This document shows positions 9,805 to 20,145 of a stretch of DNA of 64,000 nt, piece by piece. The translations under genes were made by a program, and so were the position numbers. The DNA is taken from assembly GCF_040529045.1 (NCBI RefSeq), contig NZ_CP131914.1:4743151-4807150 (forward strand), given 5' to 3'. Within the stretch, counting starts at the first letter, position 1. Each line of letters opens with the position of its first letter. This DNA comes from Xanthomonas indica (lineage in GTDB: Bacteria; Pseudomonadota; Gammaproteobacteria; Xanthomonadales; Xanthomonadaceae). The notes below the pieces were generated by a model. That model was not told the DNA's origin. It was given only the letters and a program-made list of their open reading frames with translations, and searched no databases.

Positions 9805-10728
9805 TTACGCCATGACCGGCAGGTCGCGCCGCGCATTGAGGTAGTCGGCGGCGGTGATCGCCTTGCCGCCCTCGCGCTGCAGCACGCGCAGGCGCAACGC
9901 GCCCTGGCCGCAGGCGATGTCGATGCCCTGCTTGGACGCGGTCAGCACCGTGCCCGGCGGCTGCCCGTGGGCCAGATCCAGCGCGATCGCACCGCGCACC
10001 CGCACCCGCTCGCCGGCCAGCATCGCCTCGGCGACCGGCCACGGATCGAAGGCACGCACCTGCCGCGCCAGCTGCGCCGCCGGCTGCTGCCAGTCCAGCC
10101 GCGCCTGCGCCTTGTCCAGCTTTTGCGCATAGGTGACGCCGGCCTCTGGCTGCGGCTGCGCCACCGGACGCAGACCGGCACGCAGCAGGCCCAGGCCGTC
10201 GGCAAGCACCTGCGCGCCGAGCGCGGCCAGGCGGTCGTGCAACTGCCCGCCGGTCTCGTCGGCGCCGATCGGCGTGCGCTGCGACAGCAGCACCGGGCCG
10301 GTGTCCAGCCCCGCTTCCATCTGCATCAGGCACACCCCGGTCTCGCTGTCGCCGGCCTCGATCGCGCGCTGGATCGGCGCGGCGCCGCGCCAGCGCGGCA
10401 GCAGCGAGGCGTGCACGTTCCAGCAGCCATGGGTCGGGATCGCCAGCACCGCCTTGGGCAGGATCAGCCCGTAGGCCACCACCACGATCAGGTCCGGCTG
10501 CAGCGCGCGCAGCGCCTGCAGCGTCTCCGGCGAGCGCAGCGTCTGCGGCTGCAGCACCGGAATGCCGCGCGCCACCGCCTCCAGCTTGACCGGCGACGGG
10601 GTCAGCCCGCGGCCACGGCCGGCCGGGCGGTCCGGCTGGGTGTAAACCGCGACCACTTCATGGCGCTGCGCAGCCGCGCGCAACGACGGCACGGCGAAGT
10701 CCGGCGTACCGGCGAAGACGAGTTTCAT
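9805..10728 (-). CDS. fmt: Methionyl-tRNA formyltransferase
   Basis: A 307-residue protein that formylates the amino group of initiator methionyl-tRNA using 10-formyl-tetrahydrofolate. The catalytic triad is visible: N104 and H106 in WNVHASLLP, and D142 in AGLDTGPV. The [13 protein letters not shown] segment forms the folate and active-site loop. The C-terminal OB-fold tRNA-binding domain starts near residue 205. It lies between def and rsmB on the same strand; the three act on translation initiation and ribosome maturation. The gap to def (111 bases) contains an inverted pair of GGGATTN heptamer arrays. [12 protein letters not shown] is a canonical start for the family. Confidence 0.96.
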   Translation of the reverse strand: MKLVFAGTPDFAVPSLRAAAQRHEVVAVYTQPDRPAGRGRGLTPSPVKLEAVARGIPVLQPQTLRSPETLQALRALQPDLIVVVAYGLILPKAVLAIPTHGCWNVHASLLPRWRGAAPIQRAIEAGDSETGVCLMQMEAGLDTGPVLLSQRTPIGADETGGQLHDRLAALGAQVLADGLGLLRAGLRPVAQPQPEAGVTYAQKLDKAQARLDWQQPAAQLARQVRAFDPWPVAEAMLAGERVRVRGAIALDLAHGQPPGTVLTASKQGIDIACGQGALRLRVLQREGGKAITAADYLNARRDLPVMA

Positions 10729-10732
10729 TGGG

Positions 10733-10834
10733 CGGGGATTCGGGATTGGGGATTGGGGATTCGCAACGGCAGGATCGGCAACCGGAAGGGTGCGATTCGC
10801 TCTGGCGAATCCCCAATCCCGATTCCCGAATCCC
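10733..10834. repeat. Inverted pair of GGGATTN heptamer arrays
   Basis: Four consecutive heptamers of the form GGGATTC/G run from about 10736 to 10764. A reverse-complement set (AATCCCC, AATCCCG, ATTCCCG) runs from about 10804 to 10834. Together they fill the fmt-def gap and could fold into a long hairpin with a loop of about 40 bases. The same arrangement recurs near 52676/53175, 59450/59590 and 62705/62850, always between genes. Confidence 0.75.
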
Positions 10835-10839
10835 GGCCG

Positions 10840-11352
10840 TCAAGCCACGTGCTTGCGCGCCTTGGCCAGCTTCTTGCGCACCATTTCGCGCTTGAGCGGG
10901 GACAGGTAGTCGACGAACAGCTTGCCGTCGAGGTGGTCCATCTCGTGCTGCACGCACACCGCCAGCAGGCCGTCGGTGCTCAGTTCCTGCGGCTGGCCCT
11001 GGCGGTCCAGGTAGCGCACGGTGATGGCATCGGCGCGGGTCACGTCGGCGTAGATGCCGGGGACCGAGAGGCAGCCCTCCTGGTACACCTGTTCGCCGTC
11101 GCGCTGCACGATCTGCGGGTTGATGAACACCTGCGGGGCGTTCTTCTCCTCGCTGACGTCGATGACCATGAAGCGCTTGTGCACGTCCACCTGGCTGGCC
11201 GCCAGGCCGATGCCGGGCGCGTCGTACATGGTCTCGAACATGTCGTCGAGCAGGCGCTGGAAGGCCGCGGAGGTGACCTCGGCGGCGTCGACCGGCACCG
11301 CCTTGGTGCGCAGGCGCGGATCGGGGAATTCGAGAATGGGGAGCAGGGCCAT
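10840..11352 (-). CDS. def: Peptide deformylase
   Basis: A 170-residue metalloenzyme that removes the N-formyl group from nascent proteins. All three family motifs are intact: GIGLAASQ (48-55), EGCLSVP (92-98, metal ligand C94) and QHEMDHLDG (H136 and H140 bind the metal, E137 is the catalytic base). This is the type 1 Gram-negative form. [15 protein letters not shown] is the canonical start; the open frame extends 37 residues upstream into the divergent promoter region and is not used. It is the first gene of the def-fmt-rsmB unit, which is transcribed away from the LysM gene. A palindromic -10-like element sits in the shared upstream region. Confidence 0.95.
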   Translation of the reverse strand: MALLPILEFPDPRLRTKAVPVDAAEVTSAAFQRLLDDMFETMYDAPGIGLAASQVDVHKRFMVIDVSEEKNAPQVFINPQIVQRDGEQVYQEGCLSVPGIYADVTRADAITVRYLDRQGQPQELSTDGLLAVCVQHEMDHLDGKLFVDYLSPLKREMVRKKLAKARKHVA

Positions 11353-11425
11353 AGCGGTACCCAAGATGGGGGCGCCGGACGATTCGGCAAGACCTGCGGA
11401 TTCTACCCGTTTCTGCGCCCGGCGC

Positions 11426-11458
11426 TTGCGCCCGCACCAGGGTTCTGCACTATAGTGC
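11426..11458 (+). promoter_or_regulatory. Promoter with fully palindromic -10 region, lysM/def
   Basis: TATAGT at 11451-11456 is a good -10 for the LysM gene 35 bases downstream. The -35 candidate is TTGCGC at 11426-11431, with a long 19-base spacer. The -10 lies inside the perfect 12-bp palindrome GCACTATAGTGC (11447-11458), so an identical hexamer reads towards def on the other strand. I see no convincing -35 for the def direction. Confidence 0.5.
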
Positions 11459-11490
11459 GCCAACCTGTTGGGGAATCAGGCTCCGCGCTC

Positions 11491-12627
11491 ATGTTCAATC
11501 GACTCCGCACGGTCGTCGCCGTGGCGATGCTCACCGTGGCGACCTATGCTGCTTCCGCCAGCATGGCCGCCGAACACCCCGACACCTACGTGGTGCGCAA
11601 GGGCGACACCCTGTGGGACATCGCCGGGCGTTTCCTCGGCAAGCCCTGGCTGTGGCCGGAGATCTGGCAGGCCAATCCGCAGGTGCACAACCCGCACCTG
11701 ATCTACCCCGGCGACGTGCTCAGCCTGGCCTACCTGGACCGGGTGGCGCATGCCGAGGTCAAGCCGGGTCCGCGCCAGGACGCGCCGATCGACGCGATCC
11801 CGCTGGCGCAGGTGGAGCCGTTCCTGAAGAACCTGCGCGTGGTCGACCGCATCGACAACCTGCCCTACGTGGTCGGCATCGAAGACAACCGGCTGCGCGC
11901 CACCGACGGGCAACTGGTCTACGCGGTCGGCCTCGGCCAGGCCCAGGCCGGGCAGCGCTACGCCGTGGTCCGTCCGACCGTGCGCTACCTGCTGCCCAAG
12001 CTCAGCGACGACCTCAACGCCGAAGGCCGCAGCATTCCCGGCAGCGGCAACCTGTGGCAGACCTTCGTGCCGCCGGACAAGCGCCGCGAAACCCTCGGCT
12101 ACGAACTGGCCCAGGTCAACATCGGCACCGTCGCGCGGGTGTCCGCCGATGGCCGCCAGGCGACCGCCCTGCTGCTGCAGGACAACGCCCGCGAAGTGCG
12201 CGCCGGGGACCGCCTGATCCCGGTCGAGGCGCAGCCCTACGACCTGCAGTTCGTGCCGCATCCGCCGTCCGAGCAGGCGCTGGCCGCCGGCCTGCGGGTG
12301 CTGGCGGTGGCCGATGCGTTCAGCGCGGCCGGCCCGCGTGACGTGATCGCCATCTCCGGTGGCCGCCGCGAAGGCATCGACAACGGCACCGTGGTGTCGC
12401 TGTGGCGGCATGGCACCCGGGTCAACGATCGCGTGCGCCACCCCAACACCTCGCGCGCCGACGACGGCTTCACCGGCGGCAGCGGCACCACCGTGGCGCT
12501 GCCGGACGAGTACGCCGCGCACGCGATGGTGTTCCGCACCTTCGACAAGGTCAGCTACGCGCTGGTGATGGACGGCATCAAGCCGACCCGGATCGGCTAC
12601 GACGTCAAGCATCCGGACGCACGCTGA
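11491..12627 (+). CDS. Secreted LysM peptidoglycan-binding protein
   Basis: A 378-residue exported protein. Residues 1-27 are a signal peptide with a likely cleavage after SMAA. A single LysM domain covers residues 32-80 (YVVRKGDTLWDIAGRFLGK and IYPGDVLSLAYL). The remaining 300 residues are a conserved domain of unknown function with scattered glycines and beta-strand character, seen in proteins encoded next to dprA and def in many proteobacteria. It presumably binds peptidoglycan in the periplasm; no hydrolase motif is visible. It is monocistronic: a hairpin terminator follows at 12659-12686 before dprA. Confidence 0.85.
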   Translation: MFNRLRTVVAVAMLTVATYAASASMAAEHPDTYVVRKGDTLWDIAGRFLGKPWLWPEIWQANPQVHNPHLIYPGDVLSLAYLDRVAHAEVKPGPRQDAPIDAIPLAQVEPFLKNLRVVDRIDNLPYVVGIEDNRLRATDGQLVYAVGLGQAQAGQRYAVVRPTVRYLLPKLSDDLNAEGRSIPGSGNLWQTFVPPDKRRETLGYELAQVNIGTVARVSADGRQATALLLQDNAREVRAGDRLIPVEAQPYDLQFVPHPPSEQALAAGLRVLAVADAFSAAGPRDVIAISGGRREGIDNGTVVSLWRHGTRVNDRVRHPNTSRADDGFTGGSGTTVALPDEYAAHAMVFRTFDKVSYALVMDGIKPTRIGYDVKHPDAR

Positions 12628-12658
12628 CCCGCCGCCGGGGCATCCCCCTACAGCGATT

Positions 12659-12686
12659 GCAGACGGCGCCCGAGGGCGCCGTCTGC
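12659..12686 (+). terminator. Hairpin terminator after LysM gene
   Basis: A perfect 12-bp stem (GCAGACGGCGCC paired with GGCGCCGTCTGC) encloses a CGAG loop and is followed by GTTTGCG. It lies 31 bases after the LysM stop codon and ends before dprA. The T-run is short, so efficiency is uncertain. Confidence 0.65.
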
Positions 12687-12708
12687 GTTTGCGGCCTAGC
12701 CTGGGCGC

Positions 12709-13863
12709 ATGTCCCCGCCTGTCACCGCTCCCATCGACGCCCCCGCCGACCCGGCCCTGCTGGTCCTGTCACTGGCCGGCGGCGCCAGCGCCCCGCGCCG
12801 GCAGCTGCTGGAGCAGCAGGGCAGCCCGACCGCGGCGCTGGCTGCCGGTCCCGCCGGCTGGCATGCCGCCGGCCTGGACGCGGCGCAGATCGCCGCGCTG
12901 CAGCGGCCCGACCGCGCCGCGCTGGACACCGCCGAACGCTGGCTGGCGCAGCCAGGCCGGCACCTGCTCGGCTGCCACGATGCCGACTACCCCGCCCTGC
13001 TGCGACGCACGCCCAACCCGCCCCTGGCGCTGTATGTGGACGGCGACCCGACGGCGCTGTGGCACCCGGCCGTGGCGGTGGTCGGCAGTCGCGCGCCCAG
13101 CGCCGGCGGCCGCGACAACGCCTACGGTTTCGCCCTGGCCCTGGCCGCCGCCGGCTTCGCGGTGACCAGCGGCATGGCCAGCGGCGTCGATGCCGCCGCG
13201 CACCGGGCCGCACTGTCGCGCGCGGACGGGCTGACCGTGGCGGTGGTCGGCACCGGCCCGGACCTGGCCTATCCGCGCCAGCACGCCGCCCTGCGCAGCC
13301 AGATCGCCGCACGCGGCGCGGTGGTCAGCGAGCATCCGCCCGGCACGCCGGCGCGGGCGGGCCACTTCCCGGCGCGCAACCGGATCATCGCCGGGCTGAG
13401 CCTGGCGACCCTGGTGATCGAGGCGGCCACCCGCTCCGGCGCGCTGATCACCGCGCGGCTGGCCGCCGAGGCCGGGCGCGAGGTGTTCGCCCTGCCCGGC
13501 TCGATCCACAACCCGCTGGCGCGCGGCTGCCATCGGCTGATCCGCGACGGCGCCGGGCTGGTGGAAAGCGCAGAGGAAGTGTTGGCCGGCGTCGCGCCGC
13601 TGGCCGCCGAACTCGCCGACGCCTTGCGCGGACGCCTGAACGCCCCCACACAGGGAACCAGCACCGCGCGCGGCGCCACGCCGGTCTTCCCCCATCCCGA
13701 CTACCAGCGCTTGTGGCAGGCGCTGGGCCACGACCCCATCTGTATGGATTCAGTCATCGCACGCAGCGGATTGACGGCCGCAGCGGCGTCCTCCATGCTG
13801 CTGGCCATGGAACTGGATGGCTACGTGGCGGTCGAACGCGGTCGTTACACCCGCAAACCCTAG
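12709..13863 (+). CDS. dprA: DNA processing protein DprA
   Basis: A 384-residue protein that loads RecA onto incoming single-stranded DNA during natural transformation. The extended Rossmann fold begins with [13 protein letters not shown] (122-134) and includes [13 protein letters not shown] (153-165), the counterpart of the SGLARGID motif. [12 protein letters not shown] follows, with [13 protein letters not shown] after it. An N-terminal SAM-like region covers residues 15-85. A C-terminal winged-helix DML1-like region (about 315-384, ending [12 protein letters not shown]) is present. The gene is followed 43 bases later by smg and then topA, a conserved cluster. The ATG of [10 protein letters not shown] has no strong Shine-Dalgarno sequence. 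Confidence 0.93.
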   Translation: MSPPVTAPIDAPADPALLVLSLAGGASAPRRQLLEQQGSPTAALAAGPAGWHAAGLDAAQIAALQRPDRAALDTAERWLAQPGRHLLGCHDADYPALLRRTPNPPLALYVDGDPTALWHPAVAVVGSRAPSAGGRDNAYGFALALAAAGFAVTSGMASGVDAAAHRAALSRADGLTVAVVGTGPDLAYPRQHAALRSQIAARGAVVSEHPPGTPARAGHFPARNRIIAGLSLATLVIEAATRSGALITARLAAEAGREVFALPGSIHNPLARGCHRLIRDGAGLVESAEEVLAGVAPLAAELADALRGRLNAPTQGTSTARGATPVFPHPDYQRLWQALGHDPICMDSVIARSGLTAAAASSMLLAMELDGYVAVERGRYTRKP

Positions 13864-13906
13864 TTTCTTCACCTCCACAGCGTCTCGCGACGCAGGCCGA
13901 GGGGCA

Positions 13907-14380
13907 ATGAAAGAGAGCATTCTGGATGTACTGCTGTACCTGTTCGAACACTATTTCAGCGAAGACGCGGACCCGGTCCGCGATCGCGACTCCCTCCAGA
14001 ATGGCCTGATCCAGGCCGGCTTCAGCCCCACCGAGATCAGCAAGGCGTTCGACTGGCTCGACGCCCTGGCCGACCAGCGCCCGGCCGTGGCGCAGCCGCG
14101 CATCGATGGCCCGATCCGCATCTACCACGGTCCGGAACTGGACAAGCTCGACGTGGAATGCCGCGGCTTCCTGCTGTTCCTGGAACAGCACGGCATTCTC
14201 GACAGCGACCAGCGCGAGCTGGTGCTGGACCGGGCCATGGCCCTGGACCAGGACGAGCTGGACCTGGACGACCTGAAGTGGGTGGTGCTGATGGTGCTGT
14301 TCAACCAGCCCGGTGCCGAGGCGGCGTACGCGTGGATGGAAACGCAGATGTTCGTCGACGAGCCGGAGCCGGTCCACTGA
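13907..14380 (+). CDS. smg: Smg family protein (DUF494)
   Basis: A 157-residue protein beginning [17 protein letters not shown] and matching the Smg / DUF494 family over its whole length. It is acidic and helical with no catalytic motif. Smg is nearly always encoded between dprA and topA or def in gammaproteobacteria, and this context is preserved. Its molecular role is not established; co-occurrence suggests a link to DNA processing or translation quality. A GGGGCAATG context gives a moderate ribosome binding site. It is probably cotranscribed with dprA. Confidence 0.92.
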   Translation: MKESILDVLLYLFEHYFSEDADPVRDRDSLQNGLIQAGFSPTEISKAFDWLDALADQRPAVAQPRIDGPIRIYHGPELDKLDVECRGFLLFLEQHGILDSDQRELVLDRAMALDQDELDLDDLKWVVLMVLFNQPGAEAAYAWMETQMFVDEPEPVH

Positions 14381-14401
14381 GCCGCTGACGGTCGCGCACG
14401 G

Positions 14402-15124
14402 ATGCACGAAGACACTTCCTCCCCCGCGCTCTGGTACTACGTCGATGCCGCACGCCAGCGGCACGGCCCGTTGCCGGCGTCGGCCCTGCTGGAACGCCTG
14501 CACGACGGCCGCCTGCAGCGCGAGACCCTGGTCTGGCGCGAGGGCCTGCCGGAGTGGCGGCCGCTGCACGCGCTCGCCGCCGAGCTGGGCCTGCCCGACG
14601 CGCCCACCCCGCCGCCGTTGCCGCCACCGCTGCATGCCACCGCCCCTGCGGGCCCCGCTGCCGCTGCCGCGCCACGCAGCGGCCTGTCCGGCTGCGCGAT
14701 CACGGCCATCGTCGGCACCATCGTCGGCGTGCTGCTGCTGGCGTTCCTGGGCATCGCCGCCGCGATCGCCCTGCCCGCCTACCAGGACTATCTGGCACGT
14801 GCGAAGGTCGCGCAGGCGCTCGGCACGCTGGCGCCGCTGAAAGACCAGGTCGCCGCCTTCGCCGCGCAGGAGCACCGTTGCGCGGTCAACGGCGACACCG
14901 GCTTCGGTACCCCGCAAAGCTATGCCGGCGACACCATCGCGCAGGTGCGGGTCGGCCGCTTCGACAATGGCCACTGCGGCCTGGAGGCCACGCTGCGCGT
15001 GCCCAACCAAAAGCGTCTGGATGGCAAAGCGCTGTGGCTGGACTACGATGAGCGCACGTCCGCCTGGAACTGCAGTTCCGACCTGGACGATCGCGTCCTG
15101 CCGGTCCACTGCCGCGGCGGCTGA
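14402..15124 (+). CDS. GYF_2 (DUF4339) domain fused to pilin-like helix
   Basis: A 240-residue protein with three parts. Residues 10-62 are a GYF_2/DUF4339 domain (WYYVDAARQRHGPL, LVWREGLPEWRPL). A proline- and alanine-rich linker covers 63-93. From 98 a single membrane helix leads into ALPAYQDYLARAKV (123-136), which is very like the N-terminal helix of type IV pilins. The usual prepilin peptidase site (G followed by FTLIE) is absent and the glutamate at +5 is missing, so it should stay membrane-anchored rather than be processed. The C-terminal 90 residues contain cysteines that may pair, as in pilin globular domains. It lies 21 bases after smg and 39 bases before another GYF_2 protein. Function unknown. 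Confidence 0.75.
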   Translation: MHEDTSSPALWYYVDAARQRHGPLPASALLERLHDGRLQRETLVWREGLPEWRPLHALAAELGLPDAPTPPPLPPPLHATAPAGPAAAAAPRSGLSGCAITAIVGTIVGVLLLAFLGIAAAIALPAYQDYLARAKVAQALGTLAPLKDQVAAFAAQEHRCAVNGDTGFGTPQSYAGDTIAQVRVGRFDNGHCGLEATLRVPNQKRLDGKALWLDYDERTSAWNCSSDLDDRVLPVHCRGG

Positions 15125-15163
15125 CCGGCGCACCGTTTTCGACTGCAACTCCCGGGGAACAGA

Positions 15164-16111
15164 ATGACTGAGTGGTACTACGCCGATGCGGCGCAGCAGC
15201 GCCATGGCCCGCTGGCGGCCGCCGACCTGCAACAGCGCTTCCAGCGCAGCGAGATCGGGCTGTCCACCCTGGTCTGGCGCGAGGGCCTGAGCGAATGGCG
15301 CACCCTGGCCGAGTTCGTCGACGAGCTCGGCCTGGCCCAATCGCCCCCCGCGGCTCCCGCGCTGGCACCGATGGAGGTCGGCGGCGAAGTGCCGCCCCCC
15401 GCTCCGACGCCGGCCGTGCCCGACGCCTGGGCCGCGCCCGCGCCCCCCGCAGTCGCATCGCCCTACGCGGCCCCCAGCGCCGTGCTCGACGGCGGTGCGC
15501 GGGTGGTCGGCGGCGGCGAGGTGGTGCAGGCCGGTTTCTGGAAGCGCGTGGCCGCCTACCTGATCGACGCGTTCCTGGTCGGCATGGTCGCCAACGTGAT
15601 CCAGTTCGTGGTGCTGCTCGGTTTCATGGGGGTCAGTGGCGTCGGCAACCAGCCCAACTTCACCTCCGCCGCCGGCATCGTCATGCTGCTGATGGTGTAC
15701 CTGGTGCCGCTGGCGATCTCGGCCCTGTACTACGGCCTGTTCCACGCCTCCACCAAGCAGGCCACGCTGGGCAAGATGGCGGTCGGCATCAAGGTGGTGC
15801 GCACCGACGGCAGCCGCATCACCGTGGCCCGCGGCGTGGGCCGCTACTTCGGCTTCATGCTGAGCAGCCTGACCCTGGGCATCGGCCTGCTGATGGCGGC
15901 CTTCACCGAGCGCAAGCAGGCCCTGCACGACATGCTCTGCGACACCCTGGTGGTGGACAAGTGGGCCTACACCGACCATCCGGAATGGCAGCAGCGCAAG
16001 CTGGGCACCGTCACCGTGGTGATCCTGTCGCTGTTCGGCCTGTTGATGGCCGGCGCGATGCTGGTGGTCGCCCTGGCGATCGGCATGGCCGCCAAGGGCG
16101 GCTGGCACTGA
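15164..16111 (+). CDS. GYF_2 (DUF4339) and RDD family membrane protein
   Basis: A 315-residue protein. Residues 1-55 form a GYF_2 domain (EWYYADAAQQRHGPL, LVWREGLSEWRTL) that is highly similar to that of the preceding gene. A proline-rich linker spans 60-105. Residues 124-263 form an RDD domain with AYLIDAFLVGMV, TLGKMAVGIKVVRTDG and an ending KQALHDMLCDTLVV. One or two further membrane helices occupy 283-310. RDD proteins are proposed transporters or membrane organisers; GYF_2 may mediate cytoplasmic protein contacts through proline-rich ligands. A GGGGAACAGA ribosome binding site precedes the ATG. The tandem arrangement suggests the two GYF_2 proteins act together. Confidence 0.82.
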   Translation: MTEWYYADAAQQRHGPLAAADLQQRFQRSEIGLSTLVWREGLSEWRTLAEFVDELGLAQSPPAAPALAPMEVGGEVPPPAPTPAVPDAWAAPAPPAVASPYAAPSAVLDGGARVVGGGEVVQAGFWKRVAAYLIDAFLVGMVANVIQFVVLLGFMGVSGVGNQPNFTSAAGIVMLLMVYLVPLAISALYYGLFHASTKQATLGKMAVGIKVVRTDGSRITVARGVGRYFGFMLSSLTLGIGLLMAAFTERKQALHDMLCDTLVVDKWAYTDHPEWQQRKLGTVTVVILSLFGLLMAGAMLVVALAIGMAAKGGWH

Positions 16112-16172
16112 GTCCGGTAGGCTCCGGAGCCGTGTTGCCACCTGCGCGGCGGCCCGCCCGGCCGGCGCCGGC

Positions 16173-16205
16173 TTGACAGCGGGCGCCGGACATGCCCACT
16201 AATAA
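16173..16205 (+). promoter_or_regulatory. Probable topA promoter
   Basis: A consensus TTGACA at 16173-16178 is followed by an AT-rich ACTAATAAATAAG at 16198-16210, an obvious AT island in GC-rich DNA. The -10 could be ACTAAT with a 19-base spacer; TAATAA would need a 21-base spacer. This is the only promoter-like segment in the 237-base gap before topA. Confidence 0.5.
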
Positions 16206-16222
16206 ATAAGCGCCGTAGCTGA

Positions 16223-16248
16223 ACGCCCGGGGGTTCCGTCCCGGGCGT
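16223..16248 (+). promoter_or_regulatory. Hairpin in the topA leader
   Basis: A 9-bp perfect stem (ACGCCCGGG with CCCGGGCGT) encloses an 8-base loop, about 15-20 bases downstream of the predicted start of transcription and 100 bases before topA. No T-run follows, so it is not a simple terminator. It may stabilise the transcript or act as a control element. Confidence 0.4.
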
Positions 16249-16348
16249 CGGCTTCTCTGCGAGACCGCAACGCTTCACTAACCGGAGCAATTGCGCCACC
16301 CTACCGCCCCCAGGGCGTCCGCCCACGCCCATCGAAGCCCGACCCGCC

Positions 16349-18835
<2,487 letters not shown>

Positions 18836-19161
18836 GCCGCCCTTGTTGGGCTGCCGCAGTCGCGGCAGCGCTCACTGGGGTGCCGCGGCGGCGCAGCAGC
18901 GCCGGGCGCGCGCCAGTAACCCGCGAACCGCCGCCGCTCGCCGCATTGCACCTGCGCCATCGCCAGCCCGCGATCTTGCTGGCGCACATCGGGCGCGACA
19001 GCGCGCCCACGTCCGCCCCGCCGCTGCACAGCGGCGCGTGCCTGCCCTGGTTGCAGGACCGGCCGCGACGCATCGCCCGGCCCGACACGCCCTGCGCCGA
19101 CCGGCCCTACCCGCACCGACCCTCATTGTCCTTAGACGAGGACGTGCCGCATGATGCGCGC
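18836..19161. other. Intergenic region, topA-tsaC
   Basis: This gap of 326 bases holds no convincing gene. Short open frames exist on both strands but lack ribosome binding sites and recognisable sequence. No repeat of either intergenic family is present. A tsaC promoter may lie near 19120-19150, where ATTGTCCTTAGACGAGGA supplies a modest A/T-rich patch. Confidence 0.5.
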
Positions 19162-19722
19162 ATGACCGACCTGTCGCTGAGCCATGCCGTCGCCGTCCTG
19201 CGCCAGGGCGGTGTGATCGCCTATCCCACCGAAGCCGTGTGGGGCCTGGGCTGCGATCCGCACGACGAGACCGCCGTGACCCGCCTGCTGCGGATCAAGC
19301 AGCGGCCGGTGGACAAGGGCCTGATCGTGGTCGCCGCCGAACTGGATCCGTTGCGCCCGCTGCTCGACCTGTCGGCGCTGCCGGCGGACCGGCTGGCCGC
19401 GGTGCTGGCCAGTTGGCCGGGACCGCACACCTGGATCCTGCCCGCCTCCGCGCATGCGCCGCCCTGGGTGACCGGCGCGCACCAGGGCATCGCCGTGCGG
19501 ATCAGCGCCCATCCCCTGGTCGCCGCCCTGTGCCGGGCCTGGGGCGGCGCCCTGGTGTCGACCAGCGCCAACCGCGGTGGCGAGCCGCCGGCGCGGCAGC
19601 GCAGCGAACTGGATCCACTGGTGCTGAACGACCTTGACGGCCTGCTCGACGGCGACACCGGCGGCCTGGCCCAGCCCACCCCGATCCGCGACGCCGCCAG
19701 CGGCGAGATCCTGCGCGCCTGA
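19162..19722 (+). CDS. tsaC: L-threonylcarbamoyladenylate synthase TsaC
   Basis: A 186-residue YrdC-domain protein that makes threonylcarbamoyl-AMP from threonine, bicarbonate and ATP, the first step of tRNA t6A synthesis. The family motifs are visible: AYPTEAVWGLGCDP (about 20-33), KQRPVDKGLIVVA (about 48-60) and STSANRGGEPPA (about 134-145). The length fits the short TsaC (RimN) form rather than the longer TsaC2/Sua5 form. Position downstream of dprA-smg-topA is the common arrangement. I chose ATG 19162 because it gives the canonical N-terminus; upstream extensions are low-complexity. Confidence 0.93.
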   Translation: MTDLSLSHAVAVLRQGGVIAYPTEAVWGLGCDPHDETAVTRLLRIKQRPVDKGLIVVAAELDPLRPLLDLSALPADRLAAVLASWPGPHTWILPASAHAPPWVTGAHQGIAVRISAHPLVAALCRAWGGALVSTSANRGGEPPARQRSELDPLVLNDLDGLLDGDTGGLAQPTPIRDAASGEILRA

Positions 19723-19805
19723 GGCCCTGGCTTCCACGGCACGCCGGACCTCCATTGCAGTGACGGCTGGCGGCAACGGCGATGGCCACGTGGGCGCTCG
19801 CGCGC

Positions 19806-19928
19806 CGCACCCTCACCCCAACCCCTCTCCCGGTGGGAGAGGGGCTCGCACGCTTCCCTTCTCCCCTCGGGACAACGGCCCCTTTTCGGGGAAGGTGCCC
19901 CGCAGCGGCGGATGAGGGGTGGGCGCAG
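19806..19928. repeat. Dispersed intergenic repeat (CTCACCCCAACCCCTCTCCC type)
   Basis: The stretch opens with ACCCTCACCCCAACCCCTC, contains a hairpin (CCCTCTCCCGGTGGGAGAGGG), passes through CTTCTCCCCTCGGGA and ends GCGGATGAGGGGTGGG, giving roughly inverted ends. Sequences of this kind are familiar as dispersed intergenic elements in xanthomonads and some other proteobacteria. Only one copy is in this window, so its repetitive nature rests on prior knowledge. It fills much of the 423-base gap between tsaC and the next gene. Confidence 0.6.
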
Positions 19929-20145
19929 CTCGCATCGCCGGAGCAACGCGCCCGCACTTCACGAGCACGCCCTGGCCGAGGCCGGCAACACCTCGCAACC
20001 GCTGCGAGATGCGGCAGGAAGCGCGCCGCTGACCCGTGGCCCGCCGATGGGCCACGAGACCCCGCTGCGCACCCGCGCCCATTGCGTCCTGAATCCCGGC
20101 ATGCACGCCCTTTCCCTGGCCGGCCAAGGCGCGCAAGATGCGCGC

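Noticed and set aside
18843..19154. A 103-residue frame between topA and tsaC.
   Set aside because: It has no ribosome binding site, no recognisable motif and shadow-like composition.
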